This document shows positions 58,673 to 64,000 of a stretch of 64,000 bases of DNA, piece by piece. Under the pieces are notes generated by a model. The model had not been told where the DNA came from and did no database searches. It saw nothing but the letters and a program-made list of their open reading frames with translations. The position numbers and the translations under genes were made by a program. The stretch's first letter is position 1; the number at the start of each line of letters is the position of its first letter. Source of the stretch: Isoetes taiwanensis (lineage: Eukaryota; Streptophyta; Lycopodiopsida; Isoetales; Isoetaceae); the NCBI GenBank assembly GCA_021234155.1, contig JAJEKV010000106.1:2982739-3046738 (forward strand). The letters run 5' to 3'.

Positions 58673-60250
58673 TTATATTGCACTGAAACTTTTCTTGCTT
58701 AAAAGTAATTCCACAAATTTAGCTCTGGGATTCAGATTCTTATTTACCACATCTGCTAGTAAAACTCCCCTCAGTTCTTCAAGAATCTTTTCTACAACCT
58801 CGTGGTCTTGGTCCAATCTAGAGAAAAGCCAAGATATAGAAAGACAATCCACGACAGAGAGTGCTGTCACAAAAGAAGAGGCAAGATTCGTAAATCTTCT
58901 CCTTCATATTTTTCAAGATACTTCTAGGTCAGCCAAGAACAAAGATCACAAATGTTTTTAATGTACGTAGTAAAGATATCAAAATTATTTAACGATTAAA
59001 TGAAGCACGATACATCAATGCCTAAGGTAAGAAACTCCACCGACTTTAGAAGGCATGTGACAAATACCGCATTTGTGCATGATCTACCCGATTTCCCAAA
59101 GGTACTTAGCCTATACATGGTCTCAAGAGCTACATAAGACATACCAAAGGACGCCTTCTTCCAAAATACCACAAGTACAAAGATCATCAAGATAGTTGTC
59201 TCAAGTATAGAAATCACTTCTATAGCATTCATGAATCCAAACTAACCAGCTAAGTGGCAAGAATGTAATGTAGAGAGGAGAAGAGGCCACATTAAAATTA
59301 TAATGCCAGTGAGGAGAGTATAGTCAAGGCCACTTAATCGAAGACTAACTGGAAAATTTATACTCAATGGATAAAAGCAAAGGCGCATCTAATGCCTAAT
59401 TGCTGAGATCGAAATTTATAGGAGGACTTGATGTCAAGAATCTGGCATCGAGTAGGAGCCAATTAGAAACTTGGTTGTCAGCCGACAGATCCCGTAATCC
59501 CGTGATGTCAGATAGAAGCCATATCCTCCTCAGAAATTCACGAATCGCATGGATCCGTGGTACTTAATTATTTCCACAAATACCGTAGGGAAGCCATCCG
59601 CTGCATTCTCCAACCCAAGATATGCAAACAGCCCTACCTATAAAATGTACCCTACTCTTTCCTTAATGACCGCTATATTACAGAAAGGGCTGCAACAACG
59701 CCTAATCATGCATTGTGATATCAAGGTAGCCTAACAAATCCTCCGCTTTCAACCGCATCATTCTGCAATAAAGAGGCACAAAGTTAGAGTAATGCCACAA
59801 ATTATAGGTAAATCAAAGAATCTTTTGCCTCGAGCCGCAAATGCAAAACTTTGCATGAAAGAAATGGTACTTGTAGCTCAAAAATGACGGCAGGAGGTCC
59901 TTATCCTCCCGCGATTCTTGGATGATCGAAAGCTCAAAGCTGGAGTTCTCGAGGATTTGCCTGTTGTTTAATACGATCCATCCGTGACATTTATAAGATT
60001 TGCAAAAGATCAAGGAAGCTTAATTAAATCTAAATTATCACGCGCCTTGGAGTTCTCAGACAAGCACGAAGGCCCCAGATCCTTTTCAAAATATCTCAAG
60101 CAGAACCCGTGAAGATCTATAGCCTCAGTATAAAAACAGAAAATTATCGTGTCAGGAGGACTTGCCCTAAAGCCTACATTACCGCATTTTACCAAATAAA
60201 AGCTTCTGATATGCATGACCAACAAACGACTTGCCAAAACCATTTCTTGT
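58673..60250 (-). pseudogene. Cytochrome P450-like relic (weak)
   Basis: The minus strand 58870-58673 reads FVTALSVVDCLSISWLFSRL then DQDHEVVEKILEELRGVLLA. The 'SxSWLFxxLxxxxxVVEKILEELR' pattern is that of the P450 I-helix and following segment in the CYP86 clan, although the expected AGRDTT is disturbed. Farther upstream on the same strand (about 60000-59880) a piece with 'ILENSSFELSII' could correspond to the 'WxxQRKxASFEF' region, again with frame breaks. No heme-binding FxxGxRxCxG, no ExxR and no membrane anchor were found. A P450 origin is a hypothesis. Confidence 0.35.
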
Positions 60251-60589
60251 AAAAATTTTGTTTAGTTTTTCGCTATTAAAATTATAACATCAAACAAACG
60301 GCTTCAAGACCCATTACAAAATTTTGGAAGGAAAAGGATCATTGAACTCGATGCAAACACCGATCTAAAACCATCAAGAAGATAAAGATCAACCAAACAA
60401 ATGTAGAAAAATGCAATGATCCAATCAATCGACAAAACTCGAATACTATAAAGCCTACTTGGGGCAAGATTTAGCATAAGAAATTGAAGCTCAAGGCCGG
60501 ATTCAAATGCGAATCGTCACATTCGGCGAATCCGCAGCAGAGGGATTGCCAAATACCACCCACGCCAGCTTTGCCTCTCGCCAGCTCTT

Positions 60590-60820
60590 CATGTGCCACC
60601 CTCATCAGCTTGGCATTAATTATGACATTTAATATTGGTGATTAACGGCCATTGATCTAGCACATTCTAGGCCTAGATCAAAAGCCCCAAATGAAGGCCA
60701 ATGGAGGTGGCTTATTTGGGAAAGCGACGTATCAGCCCAGACCGAGATGGACTACCGGATTCAATGATCTACATTCAATATAATTGTATATATCTAGGTG
60801 ATATATATATATATATATAT
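60590..60820 (-). mobile_element. CCCC-TTATTTGGGG family element, inverted copy
   Basis: Inverse of the 34.5-kb copy. 'ctagatcaaaagccccaaat' at about 60674 and 'tctacattcaatataattgt' at about 60768 match its core and its end, and 'atatctaggtgatatatata' matches the TATATCACC end of the 24.0-kb copies. It lies beside a (TA)n tract. Confidence 0.65.
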
Positions 60821-60829
60821 ACAAAGATT

Positions 60830-61990
60830 CAGACCATGAGGAGTGTACGAGGTCGACTAAGAGGCTTCACAGAAGTCAAAGTCTAATCCTTGTGCAAGTC
60901 GATCAAAAGCCACAACCAAGAACTTGAAGTCAAAAGTCCAAGTCAAAGTTGTGCTCGTGGTCGTGACCTACTCAAACTCGTATAATAACATATCACAATT
61001 CTTTTCTACATAATACAAATCAAACACAATTATTAGAGCTAAAAGTCGAATGCCATGTTCGCACAAGCATTTCACAACTCCTATTGGCAAATATGGATCA
61101 ACATGCATTCTCCCATTTATAGCCGAGCTGAAGAGCATAACACAAATACATGTCAACCTATGCATGAGTCAAATATGGACTAATTATTATTATATCCCAA
61201 ACATTTATGAGTCATGTTTTGAGGTAGTCAAAGCATGGAGTGTAGAAGCAATTCTTTCAAAAGGACAAATGCAAAATAATATATTGATCGTACTCTTCAT
61301 AACGCACCGGACATGCTCAAGAAGGCCTTATCCATATGCAAGTTAAAAAAACCCTCACATAATTCAATTCATAAAATGTCTCCAAAGGCAATAAGGAGCT
61401 CATGCCTCTTTTAGTTTGCCTTTATAAAACCCCGCAGAACAAAACATTGATAACGCTTGAGTGAAAATGCCATACACTGGCGCAAGTTGAAACGTACTCA
61501 AATATTTTGTATAAGAAGATGTGACATAGGTCAAGTATTTATACTACGAGGAGTGTATAAAGTCAGCTAGCCATTTGTCAAAAATTTTGTTTGAGGAATT
61601 TACACAAGGATCTTAGCAAGGAATTTTCAAATTAAAGACTAATGAAAAGTCGCTTAAATTTAAATTATTAAACCCTGATTTTATATCATCCTACAAAAAG
61701 TTGCCAATAAAATTTAGAATTGTGTGATCTTGTTTGTTATTATGTATATAAATTACCCTCAAAGCTCAATTTAAAGTTTGAACTCTAGAATGCCAAACTA
61801 AAAAATTTTGTTTTATATTTGTTGTCTGAAGTTAACATCCTTCTGCATATTCACAAATAATGATAATATGGTACCATGTAAGTTCAAATTTTTAAGCTGC
61901 ATCATGTTATTTTGGAAGAACTTGTTATTCTAGAGCTTCGCCTTCAAATCATCAATGTGAAGTTGGGAGTTGATCTCTTCATTAGAACAC
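60830..61990. other. Unassigned stretch
   Basis: No supported gene. Short open frames on both strands overlap. Confidence 0.35.
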
Positions 61991-62004
61991 ACAAAAGTTC
62001 AACC

Positions 62005-63560
62005 GAGTGTGGCAAATGGAAGTTACCGATGTTAAATTGGTTTAGGCCCGAGGTGATTATTGCGCCTAGAGTGGGTGTGATAGGTCAAGTGTAGAGGGGT
62101 AGCCGAGGAAGCACACACATGTTGAAGGAAGAAAAGAGTACACTGCTCTTGCTGAATCTCAAAAAGTAGCATTTGTGAAGAAAGATGGACAACATACTGA
62201 GCACAGTTTGTGAGAAGGGAAGGGGTAGATGAGATGCAAGCACATGTTGAAGAAGGAAGAAGGAGAATACATTTTTGTTGAGTACTGAAAGCAGCATTTG
62301 CTGAAACATAAAATATATTCTGCTTTAGAAAGTAGTATCTGATGTGTGACTAAAGTCACCTTAAAACTAAGATTTTGTAGCAATTCCATATAAATTGAAA
62401 ATGACATCTTCCTCGGGTTGCGTTTTTCCAAGAGTGCATCCTGCGGCTTGGCAAGTTAGAATATATATCATGTATGTAAATTGCCGCCAAGGTGATGCTA
62501 CCGCGGGATGGATAGTGCTGTTGGGGCATTAACACTTTGCACGCAATAACGCAAGTACGCTTTACAACAGAGAAGAAGCCATTTCGACCATGTGGAATGG
62601 ACAGATAATAACTATGCTATAGGCTTGTAGCAAATATTATCATGTAGGAAGAAACACTGCTGGCTTTGTCTTGTTAGCAAGGATGAATCTTTTGTTTATT
62701 ATCCAATCTAGATATTGGCTATGTAATGTGAATAAGGATTGTTCGAATAAAAGAAATGAAATGTCTTACCGTTGTCTTTAGATTGAAAGGGGATTACAAC
62801 TCTAATGTCAAATTAACAATGCACATCATACAAAGAGCTCCTTAAGTTTGTTGTTTATGCATATTTACCGCTAACACAGTAACTATGAAGCATCAACATC
62901 ATTATAATGAGATTGCACTTACCACCCTACCCAAAATAAAAAAGACAGTATATCTACTTTTCGAGATTGTATCGGCAATAGCTCGCCATGAATAAGAAAT
63001 ATCTAATTTTAACACACACAGTAAGTTCAAACTCAATGTGGCAAGCCTTGCCTTTGGCAAAACGGATGTAGAAGTGGTGGTCCTATTATTCATCGCCTAT
63101 TTTATCTTCCTCAAGGTGATGGTGGGACAATGCAAAGTTGCACAAAAAGTGGTACCGGATGTTAAATTGATTTAGTCCGAGGTGATTATTGCTCTCAGAG
63201 GTGAGGGAAGCACACACATATCGAAGTGGACAAAAGAATACACAGGTTCTTGTTGAATCTCTAAAAAAGGTAGTATTTGTGAAGAAAGATATAAAACACA
63301 TTGTTATTGAGTTTGTAGAAAGGAAGGGGTAGATTCATGAAGAAGAAAATACATTTTTGTTGAAAGCATGAAAAGTATTGGAAGACATGAAACATATTGT
63401 TACTGGGTTTTAAAAAGGTGGATTCCATATAAAGTGGAAAACGTGTTTTGGATGTCAAAGAGGTGTGTGTTTAGCATATAAATATGGTTATGAAATGTTG
63501 CCAACGTGATGTACATTAAAGATATATTAAAGATGAATAGCTGTATTCGCCATTAACCCT
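62005..63560. repeat. Degenerate tandem duplication, about 1.13-kb spacing
   Basis: 62005-62560 and 63145-63560 share an ordered set: 'atgttaaattg.tttag.ccgaggtgattattg', 'gaagcacacaca', 'gtgaagaaagat', 'ggaaggggtaga', 'aatacatttttgttga', 'attccatataaa' and 'cattaac.ctt'. The second copy is shorter. No coding frame is kept. Confidence 0.75.
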
Positions 63561-64000
63561 TAATGCAACAACGCGGGCCCACAATTAAGCCCCGCATACA
63601 TTTGAATTCTATGTTTGGCCCATGCATCTAGAACAAAGGCTAAAAAGAAATACGCTTTTGGTAATTTACCTTCCAATGTTCCACACACCAATGTGCAATT
63701 AATGCTAGATGGCCATCCTAAATGGAGTTCTTCCACAACAATACTCGCTTAACCTACTTTAACAACACAATGTCTAATGGTTCTCAACGGAATACATTTG
63801 GGTCATATAGACAAAAAGAAGAAAATAGATATCTTAATGAGCCTCCTAAACTCAAGTGAGAGTAGGAGTTGCCCCGAGGTCGCGAAATCTTACGGAGCCA
63901 GACTTGTCGCGACTTGTTATAGTGTGATGTTGCATATGCCAGAATATTGCATCTGCTGTGGGCAGTATGAGCAATAATGCAACTGAACGAAGTACAACAA
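63561..64000. other. Unassigned window end
   Basis: No supported gene. A plus-strand frame at 63777-63977 has no recognisable motif. Confidence 0.35.

Overview
This window looks like nuclear DNA of a land plant with a large, repeat-rich genome. The evidence is intron-interrupted gene remnants of plant families (PPR, MSI-type WD40, Pol IV/V-like RNA polymerase largest subunit, PDR-type ABCG transporter, RRM protein), a Ty1/Copia LTR retrotransposon, a TRIM, MITE-like elements and long AT microsatellites. There is no bacterial gene organisation. The style of the PPR relics and the very low gene density make me lean towards a seed-free vascular plant such as a fern, but that is an impression. 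I see no complete, intact protein-coding gene. Most open frames are short and non-coding.

Layout. 1-2445 is a long inverted repeat (arms about 1.1 kb) of a compound element with a GATTC-rich part, a tRNA-like pol III A/B-box module and a GATCC-rich part. Further copies lie at 11.0-11.7 kb and 54.9-56.3 kb, and GATTC-only parts at 22.9-23.4 and 41.7-42.2 kb. 6.9-9.3 kb holds scattered, frame-broken PPR motifs. 13.1-13.9 kb (minus strand) has exons of an unrecognised gene with a SAP-like C-terminus. 14.3-15.4 kb holds a CCCC-TTATTTGGGG family element and a hAT-like MITE. 17.1-18.1 kb has two phase-matched exons of unknown identity and a triple 183-bp repeat. 18973-19957 is a TRIM with a 5-bp target duplication. 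21.3-21.74 kb is an MSI1-like WD40 relic with an in-frame duplicated exon segment.

24905-29545 is a whole Copia element on the minus strand, with two LTRs and a GATTT target duplication but broken reading frames. Downstream of it, 30.5-32.7 kb carries phase-consistent exons that may be the 3' end(s) of one or two genes. 33.1-34.2 kb is a Pol IV/V-like largest-subunit relic, 36.37-36.76 kb has three exons around the Walker A of a PDR/ABCG transporter, and 38.6-39.2 kb is an RRM protein relic. 40.16-40.65 kb is a CpG-rich patch of repeated GACGCCGAAA words.

42.6-54.9 kb is the most striking structure. It is a tandem array of four about 2.7-kb blocks (A) separated by three about 0.47-kb linkers (B), in the order A-B-A-B-A-B-A, and (TA)n tracts bound it on both sides. 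58.6-60.3 kb (minus) has weak cytochrome P450-like pieces, and 62.0-63.6 kb is a degenerate tandem duplication.

Two cross-cutting signals matter. First, several unrelated repeat families end in the same (TA)n context with the flank TAGTACAAAAACTTG, which suggests microsatellite-targeted insertion. Second, differences between repeat copies (array units, Copia LTRs) concentrate as small indels at CG/CNG words. That may reflect base-calling error at methylated cytosines rather than evolution, so some 'pseudogene' frameshifts may be technical.
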